Positions 36,144-45,004 of a stretch of DNA of 64,000 nucleotides are shown piece by piece (position 1 is the stretch's first letter; every line of letters starts with the position of its first letter). The notes under the pieces were generated by a model that did not search any database, had not been told where the DNA came from, and worked only from the letters and a program-made list of their open reading frames with translations. This stretch comes from CALMEC01 sp964434425 (GTDB lineage Bacteria; Actinomycetota; Thermoleophilia; Miltoncostaeales; Miltoncostaeaceae), in contig CAYSVH010000004.1 of NCBI GenBank assembly GCA_964434425.1, positions 62,001-126,000 of the forward strand. The letters are read 5' to 3'. A program made the translations under genes and the position numbers.

Positions 36144-36557
36144 TCAGGAGGACGTGCCGGAGTCGTCTCCCCGGGGTGCCCCGCGAAGCACCACGTCGTG
36201 GCTTGTGAGCTCGAGTCCGAGGCGATCCGCGATGGAATGGATCGAGGCCTCGAGCACGGGATCACCGAACGCGGTGATCTCTCCCGTCTCCTCGTTGACG
36301 GCGTGATGATGGTGATCGTCGGGATCGGGATGCGCGATCTCGAAACGCGCGGCACCATCACGGCCGTCCATGCGATGAAGCAGGCCGAACTCATACAGAT
36401 CGTCCAGCACCCGGTAGACCGACGCCCGCCACCCGACGTTGCGACTGGCGATCACATCGATCACGTCCTGCGCGCCCATGAGGCACTGGCCGTCGGCCGC
36501 GAGCACCTCCATGACGGCGCGCCGCGTCTGCCCGGACCTCAATCCGGCACGGCGCAC
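36144..36557 (-). CDS. Fur-family metalloregulator
   Basis: 137 residues from GTG 36557. The winged helix (GLRSGQTRRAVMEVL, AQDVIDVIASRNVGWRASVY, RVLDDLYEFGLLHRMDG) is followed by the metal-binding domain with ARFEIAHPDPDDHHHH and the dimer segment GEITAFGDPVLEASI. No CxxC structural zinc site at the C-terminus. Likely senses Fe or Zn. The frame continues upstream as WLQEAERRV, but no canonical start was found there. Confidence 0.88.
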   Translation of the reverse strand: MRRAGLRSGQTRRAVMEVLAADGQCLMGAQDVIDVIASRNVGWRASVYRVLDDLYEFGLLHRMDGRDGAARFEIAHPDPDDHHHHAVNEETGEITAFGDPVLEASIHSIADRLGLELTSHDVVLRGAPRGDDSGTSS

Positions 36558-36718
36558 GCGCCGCTCCGCCTCCTGAAGCCACTCGGTTGATGCCCCTGCG
36601 ACGTGCGCGACAACATATCCGCCACCGAACGCCCCGTCGGCGCGGGCGAACCCCCGGCGGAGTACGTCGCTGCCGCGCCGCCATCCATCACCGGTATCGA
36701 CCGCCTCCGGGCGCGACG

Positions 36719-37753
36719 CTAGGACGTCGCTGCCTCCGGCGCCTCTCGACGCCGGCGACGTGCCTCCCGATGGAGGTTCACCGGGGTCGCGTCGAGTACC
36801 CGGGTCACCATCTCGGTGAGAAACGCTCCGGGTTGAAGTCCGGGCGGCACGAGATCCGTGCGGAGATCGACGGTGGGCGTCTCCACGGCGGCACCGACGA
36901 GCCGCAGCTGATCGGCGTCGCCGCCCGCCGGATCGTCGCTCGACGCGAGTCCGGCGGCGACCAGCGGATCGTCGCCGTCCCCCGGATCATCCGACTCCCG
37001 ATTGACGGCGACGGCGTCATCGTACGAGATGACGATGAGCGAGACCGCGTGGTAGGCGTCATCCTCACGCCCGAGCTTCTGCAGGAGGTCGATGAGCCAC
37101 TCGGCCGTGTCGGGCGACTCGTCGAAGACCGTGGAGCGCAGCCCGTAGACGAACCCGAGCGCCGCGAGGGGATGCCGCAGGCGCAGGTTCTTGGCGTCGC
37201 CGTACGACTCCTCCACCCGGTTCGCGGCGTTCTTGCCGAAGCTGGAGTCCATGCGTTTGGTGCTGATGAGCAGCTCGGGACCCGTCTCCCAGCCCGACAT
37301 GCCGACGTCGACCTGTTTCCGGTAGTTCTTACCGAGGATGATCGCGCTGGACGCCGCGGTCCCCGACGGAGGCGTCTTCGCGCGCAGACGCTTCCAGAGC
37401 GCCTCGCGTTCGGTGGCGGTGACGTGCCCCAGCAGGCTGACGATGGGAGCCGGCAGCACCCGGGGCGGTGACGGCCGGGGCCAGACGGCGTCCGCGTCGA
37501 AACCGGCGCGCCGGAGCTCGTACGAGAGCCAGACGTCCAGCGCCAGCGCCGGAACACCGGTCGTGGTGGGCGCCCGGAGCGCGAGCGGAACGGCCAGAAG
37601 CCGCTTCAGCGTTACGACGTCGGGAACGTACTCCGGCGCGTCCCGGCCCGTGCCGAGCCACGGGTTGCTGTGCGTTCCCTCCGGGGCGGCATCGGCCACG
37701 ATCCGGTCGAACTCACGCCACGCCCGCCACTTCATGGACGGCTCATCGCCCAC
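36719..37753 (-). CDS. Probable type II restriction endonuclease
   Basis: 344 residues, overlapping the stop of the adenine methyltransferase gene by 11 bp. A candidate PD-(D/E)xK core is KQVDVG (D149), GPELLISTK (E160, K166), followed by a basic, Asn-rich segment KNAANRVEESYGDAKN that could contact DNA. No other activity is suggested. A restriction enzyme next to and coupled with its cognate methyltransferase is the usual type II arrangement. Recognition sequence is not predictable. Confidence 0.6.
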   Translation of the reverse strand: MGDEPSMKWRAWREFDRIVADAAPEGTHSNPWLGTGRDAPEYVPDVVTLKRLLAVPLALRAPTTTGVPALALDVWLSYELRRAGFDADAVWPRPSPPRVLPAPIVSLLGHVTATEREALWKRLRAKTPPSGTAASSAIILGKNYRKQVDVGMSGWETGPELLISTKRMDSSFGKNAANRVEESYGDAKNLRLRHPLAALGFVYGLRSTVFDESPDTAEWLIDLLQKLGREDDAYHAVSLIVISYDDAVAVNRESDDPGDGDDPLVAAGLASSDDPAGGDADQLRLVGAAVETPTVDLRTDLVPPGLQPGAFLTEMVTRVLDATPVNLHREARRRRREAPEAATS

Positions 37754-39419
37754 TGCGTCCCCGGACCTCCCGTCGGCGCGCCATGGCGGCCTGCCCCTCG
37801 ACGATCGCGGCCAGATCGTCCGCGGTGACGGCCCCGGTACCGATGAGGACCACGTCGTCGACGATCTGCGAGGCGCCTGGCAGATCCCCGTCCGCGAGCA
37901 GCTCGGTCACCCTCGTCCGGACCTCACGGAGCCGGTCGGCACAGGCCGCGACGAGCTCTGGCGCCGGAACCGCCCAGACATCGGCCTCCCGGGGCTCAAG
38001 CTTCAGAATGCCCCCACCGTACGAGCGTCCGACCAGTTCCGCACTCAGCCGCGTGGCCGAGTTGAGGCCCACGAGGGGAAGGAACTCGCGTCCCAGCTGC
38101 CGCAGCGATTTCGTCAGATAGACGCCATGGACCGAGTTGAGGTGGTGGACCCCGGCGCTGTTCGTCGTCAGCCGTGGTGAGTCGGCGTTCATGCATGTGA
38201 GGAGGAGGTCCGCCGGGCGTTGGACCGGCACGCGGTGCCACGGGGTGCGGACACGGCACTTGTACGCCTGGTCGACACCCGCGCGATGGCCGGTCTCGAT
38301 GTAGTCGCGGGCGGCGGGCGACGGATCGTCGGACGGGGCGAAGAGCCAGGTCGCATGGCCGCGACGTCCGAGCGCGGTCATCATCTCGCGCGAGAGCTCG
38401 AGGCCCCGCAGGTGAGTGCTGCCGGGGGGGCAGAGACGGAGCAGGTCGCGGCGCGCGAGCCCCAGCTCACGCACGCGTGCGGGTGACAGCGTGAAGTAGC
38501 GGTTGTTGCCGGTGACCATCCCCAGGGTCGTGTCCCCCCACGATTCGAGGACCGTGAACCGTCCCGCCTCGCGCAGCCGGGCCAGGGGTTCGGCCGCGGC
38601 CGGCTCGACCAGGAGACCCGTCCACTTGGCCGCGGGATCGACGGGCGTCCACGTTTGCGAACCGCCCAGGTGATCCAGTGCCGCGGCGTCGGTGGCCTCG
38701 AAGATCCTGGCATGACCGGCCGGCCCCTCACCGAAGCCATCCGCGAGGAGGAGCACCACGTCCGTCTCGGCCTCCGGAAAGACCTGCTCGCCGAACAGCA
38801 CGAGCTCGACGGTGCGGAAGCTCTCGAACAGGAACCGGCGGACCGGGGCGGCGTAGTTCACGCTCAGGAGCTCGGCCGGCAGGACGAGGCCCATGCGGCC
38901 GCCCGGGCGGAGGAAGAGCGCGGAGTGCACCGTGAACGCGGCCCAGCTCGACGCCAGCGCGCTGAGCGAGACCCCGGCCCGAAGCGCGGCCGCCCGTGAA
39001 CGGGCGCGCGATTCGCCGGTGAAGTCCTGGTACCGGATGTACGGCGGATTTCCGATCACGACCGAGTGCACCGGCCGGGGTTCGACCATGAAGAAGTCGT
39101 CGACGGTGATCTCGGGCACGCCTCCGGCGGCCTCCACCCGCGACCGCGCCGCGTCGGCGCTCTCCCCGTGGATCTCGACGCCGTGGACGACCGGCGGGCC
39201 GGCCGCGGGTCCTCCCAGCCGCCGGAGCCGCTGCACCGCCTCGACCAGGAAGGCAGCGTCCCCGGCCGACGGTTCCATCACCGCGTCGCTCGGATCACGG
39301 ACCGCCCAGCGCGTGATGAAACGGGCGATCTCCTGCGGGGTGAAGAACGCTCCACGTGCCTTGCGGGTGGCGGCACCGTCACGGCCGCGCGGCACGGGGG
39401 AATCGAACATGTGTTTCAT
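37743..39419 (-). CDS. Type II N6-adenine DNA methyltransferase (gamma class)
   Basis: 558 residues. FFTPQEIARFITRW precedes SAM motif I MEPSAGDAAFL (about 48-58); the catalytic motif IV is NPPY (124-127). The order motif I then NPPY with a large C-terminal target-recognition region is the TaqI/gamma class. Starts at ATG 39419; the downstream gene (restriction endonuclease) overlaps it. Protects host DNA from the paired nuclease. Confidence 0.85.
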   Translation of the reverse strand: MKHMFDSPVPRGRDGAATRKARGAFFTPQEIARFITRWAVRDPSDAVMEPSAGDAAFLVEAVQRLRRLGGPAAGPPVVHGVEIHGESADAARSRVEAAGGVPEITVDDFFMVEPRPVHSVVIGNPPYIRYQDFTGESRARSRAAALRAGVSLSALASSWAAFTVHSALFLRPGGRMGLVLPAELLSVNYAAPVRRFLFESFRTVELVLFGEQVFPEAETDVVLLLADGFGEGPAGHARIFEATDAAALDHLGGSQTWTPVDPAAKWTGLLVEPAAAEPLARLREAGRFTVLESWGDTTLGMVTGNNRYFTLSPARVRELGLARRDLLRLCPPGSTHLRGLELSREMMTALGRRGHATWLFAPSDDPSPAARDYIETGHRAGVDQAYKCRVRTPWHRVPVQRPADLLLTCMNADSPRLTTNSAGVHHLNSVHGVYLTKSLRQLGREFLPLVGLNSATRLSAELVGRSYGGGILKLEPREADVWAVPAPELVAACADRLREVRTRVTELLADGDLPGASQIVDDVVLIGTGAVTADDLAAIVEGQAAMARRREVRGRSGR

Positions 39420-39485
39420 TATGAAGGACGGGCCCGACGGCCCCGGTCACCCGTCCTCAATGAGGGATTCCGTGGAATCGACCAT

Positions 39486-40985
39486 TCAGCCGGTGAGGAC
39501 CTCTCCGGTCATCAGCGGCGAGATGTCCCAGCCGTTCAGCGTGCACAGCGTCGGGGCGACGTCGCCCAGCTTGCCCTCCCGCAGCGGAAGGCCGGGCCGG
39601 TCGATCCAGAGGGGCACGGGGTTCGTCGTGTGCGCCGTGTTGGGGCTGCCGTCCGGCTCGATCATGACCTCCGAGTTGCCGTGGTCGGCGGTCACGGCCA
39701 GCAGGCCGCCCACCGAGCGCACCGCGGCGCGGATGTCGCCCATGCAGCGGTCGACCGCCTCGATGCCCGCCACGGCGGCCGGCACGACGCCGGTGTGACC
39801 GACCATGTCGGCGTTGGCGAAGTTCACGATCACGAGCTCGGGGGCGTCGGCGGACCGGATGCCCTCGACGACGGCGGCACCGACGCCGGCGGCGCTCATC
39901 TCGGGCGCCTCGTCGTAGGTGGCGACGTGCTGGGGTGACTGGATGAGCACGCGGTCCTCACCGTCGAACGGCTCCTCACGACCGCCGTTGAAGAAGTAGG
40001 TGACGTGCGCGTACTTCTCGGTCTCGGCGATGTGGAGCTGGCGGAGGCCCATGCCGCTCACGTGCTCCGCGAGTCCCTGACGCACGTTCTCGGACTCGAA
40101 GGCGACGGGGAGCGTCCACTCGGACCGGTAGCGCGTCATGGTCGCCATGTGCGGGGCCGGCCAGTCCGAGCCCCGGTCGAATCCGTCGAACGCCGGATCC
40201 GACAGGGCCTGTGTCAGCTGACGGGCGCGGTCGGGACGGAAGTTCCAGTAGATGACCGCGTCACCGGGACGGACGCGCCCGGACGACGGGTCGCCGATCA
40301 CCCACGGCTCGATGAACTCGTCGGTGGTCCCGCGGTCGTAGCTGGTGCGAACGGCCGCGGCGGCCGTGTCGGCTCGCTCACCCTCGCCGTGCACCATGGC
40401 CTCATAGGCACGCTGCGTCCGATCCCATCGCCTGTCGCGGTCCATCGCCCAGTAGCGGCCGCAGACGGTCGCGACGGTGACGCCGTCACCCTCCAGCGCC
40501 TGGATGTACCCCAGTGCGTCGTCCGGTCGCGAGTCGCGGCCGTCCGTGAGCGCGTGGACGTACACCCGCGCCACTCCGCGGGCGCGGGCCATGGCGATCA
40601 ACGCGTCGAGGTGACGCTGGCTGGCGTGCACACCGCCGCCGCCGATGAGCCCGACCAGGTGCAGGGCGTTGCCCCGTGCGACGTCCATAGCCTCCACGAG
40701 CGCGGGCACGTCCTGGATCGAGCCGTCAGCGATGGCCTCGTCGATTCGGACGAGCATCTGCGCGACACGCCGGCCGGCACCGAGATTGAGGTGACCGACC
40801 TCCGAGTTCCCCATCTGGCCGTCCGGCAGGCCGACCGGGAGCCCCGATGCGTTCAGGCGGGTGCCCGACCCCTCACGCGCGAGCGCGTCGAGGTTGGGCG
40901 TCGACGCGAGCGCCACGGCGTTCCCCGGGCCCTCGGGCGCGATTCCGAATCCGTCGATGACGACGAGGACGAGTGGAGAGGCCAT
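39486..40985 (-). CDS. gpmI: 2,3-bisphosphoglycerate-independent phosphoglycerate mutase
   Basis: 499 residues from ATG 40985. Mn-dependent phosphatase-fold enzyme converting 3- to 2-phosphoglycerate. LVLVVIDGFGIAPEGPGNAV begins the metal-binding domain, the nucleophile Ser is in QMGNSEVGHLN (near 62), HALTDGRD and NFRPDRARQL are conserved, and ANADMVGHTG plus TADHGNSE complete the metal ligands. Last gene of gap-pgk-tpiA-gpmI. Confidence 0.95.
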   Translation of the reverse strand: MASPLVLVVIDGFGIAPEGPGNAVALASTPNLDALAREGSGTRLNASGLPVGLPDGQMGNSEVGHLNLGAGRRVAQMLVRIDEAIADGSIQDVPALVEAMDVARGNALHLVGLIGGGGVHASQRHLDALIAMARARGVARVYVHALTDGRDSRPDDALGYIQALEGDGVTVATVCGRYWAMDRDRRWDRTQRAYEAMVHGEGERADTAAAAVRTSYDRGTTDEFIEPWVIGDPSSGRVRPGDAVIYWNFRPDRARQLTQALSDPAFDGFDRGSDWPAPHMATMTRYRSEWTLPVAFESENVRQGLAEHVSGMGLRQLHIAETEKYAHVTYFFNGGREEPFDGEDRVLIQSPQHVATYDEAPEMSAAGVGAAVVEGIRSADAPELVIVNFANADMVGHTGVVPAAVAGIEAVDRCMGDIRAAVRSVGGLLAVTADHGNSEVMIEPDGSPNTAHTTNPVPLWIDRPGLPLREGKLGDVAPTLCTLNGWDISPLMTGEVLTG

Positions 40986-41004
40986 GTGGCTCCGTTCAGA
41001 TGGG

Positions 41005-41760
41005 CTAGTCGGGTGCGCCGGCCCGGACGATCGCGGCGAACTTCTGGGGATCGAGGCTCGCGCCACCGACCAGGCCGCCGTCCACGTTCGGCTGGGCGAA
41101 GAGCTCGGCCGCGTTGTCGGGGCTCACACTCCCGCCGTAGAGGACGCGCAGGCCGTCCCCGTCGAAGCGCTCGGCGGCGACGCTGCGCACGTGGGCGCAC
41201 GCCTCCTCCGCCTGCTGCGGACTCGCCACGCGGCCGGTGCCGATCGCCCAGATGGGCTCGTAGGCGATGGCGATCGCGTCCTGCTCATCCGGGGAGACCT
41301 GGGCGAGGCCGGCGCGCACCTGCCCGGTGAGCCAGTCCAGCGTCGCGCCGGCCTCGCGCTGCTCGAGCGACTCACCGCAGCACATGATGACGCGAAGCCC
41401 GGCATCCAGCGCGGCGCGCACGCGGGCGGCCACCTGGTCGTCCGTCTCACCCGCGGCCCGCCGTTCGGAGTGACCGACGAGCGTGCCGGTGGCCCCGGTC
41501 GACAGGATCATCCCGGCGCTGATCTCACCGGTGTGCGCTCCCTCGGCCGCCTCGTGCACGGCCTGTGCGAAGACGCTGATCCCGGAACCCTCGGCGGCCG
41601 TCGCCGCGGCCTCGAGCGCGATGTACGGAGGACACACGGCGACCTCGACGCCCGAGACGTCGGCGACGAGCTCGGCGAGGGATCGGCAGTGGGCGGTGGC
41701 GTCGGCAGCCGTCGTGAACATCTTCCAGTTGCCGGCGACGATGGGGGTGCGTGTGCTCAT
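41005..41760 (-). CDS. tpiA: Triosephosphate isomerase
   Basis: 251-residue TIM barrel from ATG 41760, which overlaps the pgk stop (ATGA). NWKMF holds the catalytic Lys; VGHSERR the His; AYEPIWAIGTG the Glu; LYGGSV and the phosphate loop GLVGGASL are present. Interconverts dihydroxyacetone phosphate and glyceraldehyde-3-phosphate. In the glycolytic operon. Confidence 0.97.
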   Translation of the reverse strand: MSTRTPIVAGNWKMFTTAADATAHCRSLAELVADVSGVEVAVCPPYIALEAAATAAEGSGISVFAQAVHEAAEGAHTGEISAGMILSTGATGTLVGHSERRAAGETDDQVAARVRAALDAGLRVIMCCGESLEQREAGATLDWLTGQVRAGLAQVSPDEQDAIAIAYEPIWAIGTGRVASPQQAEEACAHVRSVAAERFDGDGLRVLYGGSVSPDNAAELFAQPNVDGGLVGGASLDPQKFAAIVRAGAPD

Positions 41761-42947
41761 GATTTCGTGAGGGCGGCGACGCCCGGGAGGATCCGGCCCT
41801 CGAGCATCTCGAGGGATGCCCCGCCACCTGTGGAGACGTGGGTGAACTGGTCGTCGAGCCCGAACTGGGCGACGGCGGCGCCGGAATCGCCACCTCCGAC
41901 CACGGTGGTGGCCGACGCGGCGGCCATGGCGTCGGCGACGGCCCGCGTGCCCGCGGCGAACGGCGGGATCTCGAACGCGCCCATCGGCCCGTTCCAGAAC
42001 ACAGTGCCGGCACCGGCGATGGCCTCGGCGTATGCGGAGGCCGTGCGCGGCCCGATGTCGACGCCCATGCCCCAGGCGGGGATGGCGTCGCTGGGGACGA
42101 TCTCGCGTCTGCTCTCCGCCTCGAACCTGTCGGCGACGAGGATGTCGACGGGGAGCTGCAGCGTGCAGTTGACCTGCGCGGCGCGGTTCAGAAGATCGCG
42201 TGCCAGCTCCTGCGTCTCCGCGTCCTCGTGCAGGGACTTGCCGACTCCGTCGCCGAGGGCGGCGAAGAAGGTGAAGCACATCGCACCGCCGATGAGGATG
42301 CGATCCGTGACCTTCAGCAGGTGCTCGATCAGCGGGAGCTTGTCCGAGACCTTCGATCCGCCCAGCACGGCGACGAACGGCTCCTTCGGAGCCTCGAGCA
42401 GGCCGCTGATGAACTCCACCTCGCGGGCCAGGAGCAGACCGGCCGTCGCCGGCAGGACGTGCGCGATGCCCTCGGTGGATGCATGCGCGCGGTGCGCGGC
42501 ACCGAACGCGTCGTTGACGTACCGCGTGAAGCCGGCGGCCAGGGCCGCGGCGAACGCGGGGTCGTTCTTCTCCTCCTCCGCGTGGAAGCGGAGGTTCTCG
42601 AGGAGGAGGACCCGCCCGGGCCGCAGTGCGTCGACCTTCGCGCGAACGGCGTCACCGACGCTGTCGGAGGCGAGCTCGACCGGGACGCCGAGGAGCTCGG
42701 AGAGACGCTCCGCGACGGGCGCGAGCGAGAGCTCGGGCGTCACCTCACCCTTGGGCCGCCCCAGATGGCTGCAGACGGCGACGGCGGCTCCGGCGTCCAG
42801 GAGGTGCGTGATGGTCGGGACCGACGCCCGGATGCGCGTGTCGTCGGTGATCCGCCCGTCGTCCAGCGGGACGTTGAGATCGGACCGGACCAGGACCTTC
42901 GCGCCGGCCCAGTCCTGGCCGGCGCTCGTGATGTCGGTGAGGGCCAT
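41757..42947 (-). CDS. pgk: Phosphoglycerate kinase
   Basis: 396 residues. VLVRSDLNVPLDDG, VCSHLGRPKGE (phosphoglycerate binding), LLENLRFHAEEEKNDP, the hinge LGGSKVSDKLP and the nucleotide site GGGDSGAAVAQFG are complete. Substrate-level phosphorylation step of glycolysis. Three bases after gap and overlapping tpiA. Confidence 0.97.
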   Translation of the reverse strand: MALTDITSAGQDWAGAKVLVRSDLNVPLDDGRITDDTRIRASVPTITHLLDAGAAVAVCSHLGRPKGEVTPELSLAPVAERLSELLGVPVELASDSVGDAVRAKVDALRPGRVLLLENLRFHAEEEKNDPAFAAALAAGFTRYVNDAFGAAHRAHASTEGIAHVLPATAGLLLAREVEFISGLLEAPKEPFVAVLGGSKVSDKLPLIEHLLKVTDRILIGGAMCFTFFAALGDGVGKSLHEDAETQELARDLLNRAAQVNCTLQLPVDILVADRFEAESRREIVPSDAIPAWGMGVDIGPRTASAYAEAIAGAGTVFWNGPMGAFEIPPFAAGTRAVADAMAAASATTVVGGGDSGAAVAQFGLDDQFTHVSTGGGASLEMLEGRILPGVAALTKS

Positions 42948-42950
42948 CGC

Positions 42951-43952
42951 TCAGCCGGCGATGAGCTTCTGGCAGAGCTCGACGACGCGGTTCGAGTAGC
43001 CCCACTCGTTGTCGTACCAGGTGACGACCTTGACGAAGTTCCCGTTCACCATGGTGAGCTGGGCGTCGAAGATCGACGAGTGCGGGTCGCCGACGATGTC
43101 GGCCGAGACGATGGGGTCCTCCGTGTAGGAGAGGATGCCCTTCATCGGCCCCTCGGCGGCCGCCTTCATCGCCGCGTTGACCTCCTCCACGGAGGTGTCG
43201 CGACCGACCTCGCAGGTGAGGTCGACGACCGAGCCGTCCGGGACCGGAACGCGCATGGCGAATCCGTCGAGGACGCCCTTGAGCTCCGGCATGACCTCGC
43301 CGATCGCCCGGGCGGCACCGGTGGAGGTCGGGATGATGCTGAGCGCGGCGCTGCGGGCACGACGGAGATCCGAGTGCGGGAAGTCGAGGATCCGCTGGTC
43401 GTTGGTGTAGGCGTGCGTGGTCGTCATGTAGCCGCGCTTGATGCCCACCAGCTCGTGGAGGACCTTCGCGACCGGCGACAGGCAGTTGGTCGTGCAGGAC
43501 GCGTTCGACACGATGTCGTGCTTGGAGGCGTCGTACTCGTCGTCGTTGACGCCGAGGCAGACCGTGAGGTCCGGGCCCTTGGCCGGAGCGGAGATGACGA
43601 CCTTCTTCACGCTGCCGCCGAGGTGGGCGGCGGCCGCGTCGCGCGCGGTGAAGATGCCGGTGCTCTCGATGACGACGTCGACGTCGTGGTCCGCCCACGG
43701 AATGTCGGCGGGGTTGCGCTCGGAGTGGACGGCGACCTTCTTGCCCTCGACGACGAGGGCGTCGTCGGCAACCTCGACATCACCCGGGTAGCGGCGGAAG
43801 ACCGAGTCGTACTTCAGGAGGTGTGCCAGGGTCGGCGCATCGGTGATGTCGTTGATGGCGACGATTTCGACGCCGTCATCGGCGTCGCGTGCTGCGCGGA
43901 AGACGTTGCGACCGATGCGGCCAAACCCGTTGATTCCGACTCGAAGACTCAT
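42951..43952 (-). CDS. gap: Glyceraldehyde-3-phosphate dehydrogenase (NAD type)
   Basis: 333 residues. N-terminal Rossmann GINGFGRIGRNVFRA, Asp after strand 2 (AINDI) favouring NAD, active-site Cys in SNASCTTNC (about 150), and the general base His in TTHAYTNDQ. First gene of the gap-pgk-tpiA-gpmI operon. Divergent from the secreted nuclease gene. Confidence 0.97.
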   Translation of the reverse strand: MSLRVGINGFGRIGRNVFRAARDADDGVEIVAINDITDAPTLAHLLKYDSVFRRYPGDVEVADDALVVEGKKVAVHSERNPADIPWADHDVDVVIESTGIFTARDAAAAHLGGSVKKVVISAPAKGPDLTVCLGVNDDEYDASKHDIVSNASCTTNCLSPVAKVLHELVGIKRGYMTTTHAYTNDQRILDFPHSDLRRARSAALSIIPTSTGAARAIGEVMPELKGVLDGFAMRVPVPDGSVVDLTCEVGRDTSVEEVNAAMKAAAEGPMKGILSYTEDPIVSADIVGDPHSSIFDAQLTMVNGNFVKVVTWYDNEWGYSNRVVELCQKLIAG

Positions 43953-44024
43953 TCCAGCTCCTGTGTGAGTTCGCGGATGCAGGGCGAGCCTACCAACGTC
44001 CGTTGTCCCTGGGACACCGGCGTT

Positions 44025-44576
44025 GTGGTCGCCCGCACCCCATTCGTGGTGTCAATCGCCGCTTGTCTCCTCGTGGGATGCGGTGACCGTTCGGCACCGT
44101 CTCCGTCGCCGCCCGACGTCGAAGCGGAGCCACCGACGGGCGCGGTCGTCACGGGCACCGCCACACGGGTGACCGATGGTGACACCATCCGGGTCGACAT
44201 CGGTGAGTCGCGGACGGAACGCGTCCGGCTGATCGGGATCGACGCTCCCGAGACGGACCACCCGGACCCGGCTCGGCGCTGTCTCGGCGATGAGGCGGCA
44301 CGGACCGCCGAGGAGCTCCTGCCCGCCGATACCGCCGTGCGACTCGAGACCGACCCCACGCAGGACGTGCGCGACCGCCACGACAGGCTGCTGGCCTACG
44401 TGCACCCGCGCGGTGAGTCCGTGTCGGTCAACGAGACCCTCCTGCGGCGCGGGGCCGCGACGGTATACGTGTATCGCGGTCACCCCTTCGCCCGTCATGC
44501 GGCGTTCGTGCGCGCCGAACGCGAGGCACGCGACGCGAGGCGAGGTCTGTGGAGCGCATGCCCGGTGACCGGCTGA
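44025..44576 (+). CDS. Thermonuclease (SNase)-family lipoprotein
   Basis: 183 residues from GTG 44025. Signal with lipobox LLVGC, a Pro-rich linker, then a complete SNase domain: TRVTDGDTIRVD, RVRLIGIDAPETDHP (catalytic Arg and Asp), RDRHDRLLAYV (Arg/Glu region) and ending EARDARRGLWS. Ca2+-dependent nuclease, probably outside the membrane. The frame is open far upstream but that part is the shadow of gap-pgk. Confidence 0.88.
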   Translation: MVARTPFVVSIAACLLVGCGDRSAPSPSPPDVEAEPPTGAVVTGTATRVTDGDTIRVDIGESRTERVRLIGIDAPETDHPDPARRCLGDEAARTAEELLPADTAVRLETDPTQDVRDRHDRLLAYVHPRGESVSVNETLLRRGAATVYVYRGHPFARHAAFVRAEREARDARRGLWSACPVTG

Positions 44577-44667
44577 CGCCGTGCCGGCCCGCGCCCCGTG
44601 GATCGATCCTCGCGCGATCCGCATCGGCCTCCGCACGTCCGGTGATCGGCTGCCCAGAGGCGGCACC

Positions 44668-44985
44668 TCACCGCGTGGGCGTCACGGTCCGCATCGGGCT
44701 CCGTGTGATGTCGCACTCGCTGTTCGTGAACATGTCGTCGTGACCCGGGTCGAGCCGGAGCGCCGGTGAGCGCGGCGTGAGCGGCGAGGCCATCGCCGAC
44801 GCGCCGCCATTCGTTCATCTGTTCGCTGCTGCGGATACCGGTCCGCCCAGTCCGGCAGGGCCGTGGCGAGGATGTCCTTCGGCCGATCGGTGATGTGCCC
44901 GGTGCCGTCGTGGTGGGGAGCGCGGTCGTGCACCGCACCGAAGAGGTGCGTCATCTCGTGCGCGAGCAGGCACGCACGCCCCTCA
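44668..44985 (-). pseudogene. Decayed partial copy of the adjacent HExxH protein
   Basis: The minus strand repeats the C-terminal part of the neighbouring gene: LLAHEMTHLFGAVHDRAPHH and DGTGHITDRPKDILATALPD, then a frame change, then DPGHDDMFTN and CDITRSPMRTVTPTR ending at 44668. Close similarity to 45005-45240 shows a tandem duplication with a deletion and frameshift. No N-terminal part is present. Confidence 0.75.
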
Positions 44986-45004
44986 CGTCACCCCCCCTCC
45001 GCGC

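Noticed and set aside
41838..44024. Plus-strand frame continuous with the nuclease gene
   Set aside because: It is antisense to gap, pgk and tpiA; the lipoprotein signal of the nuclease fixes the start at 44025.
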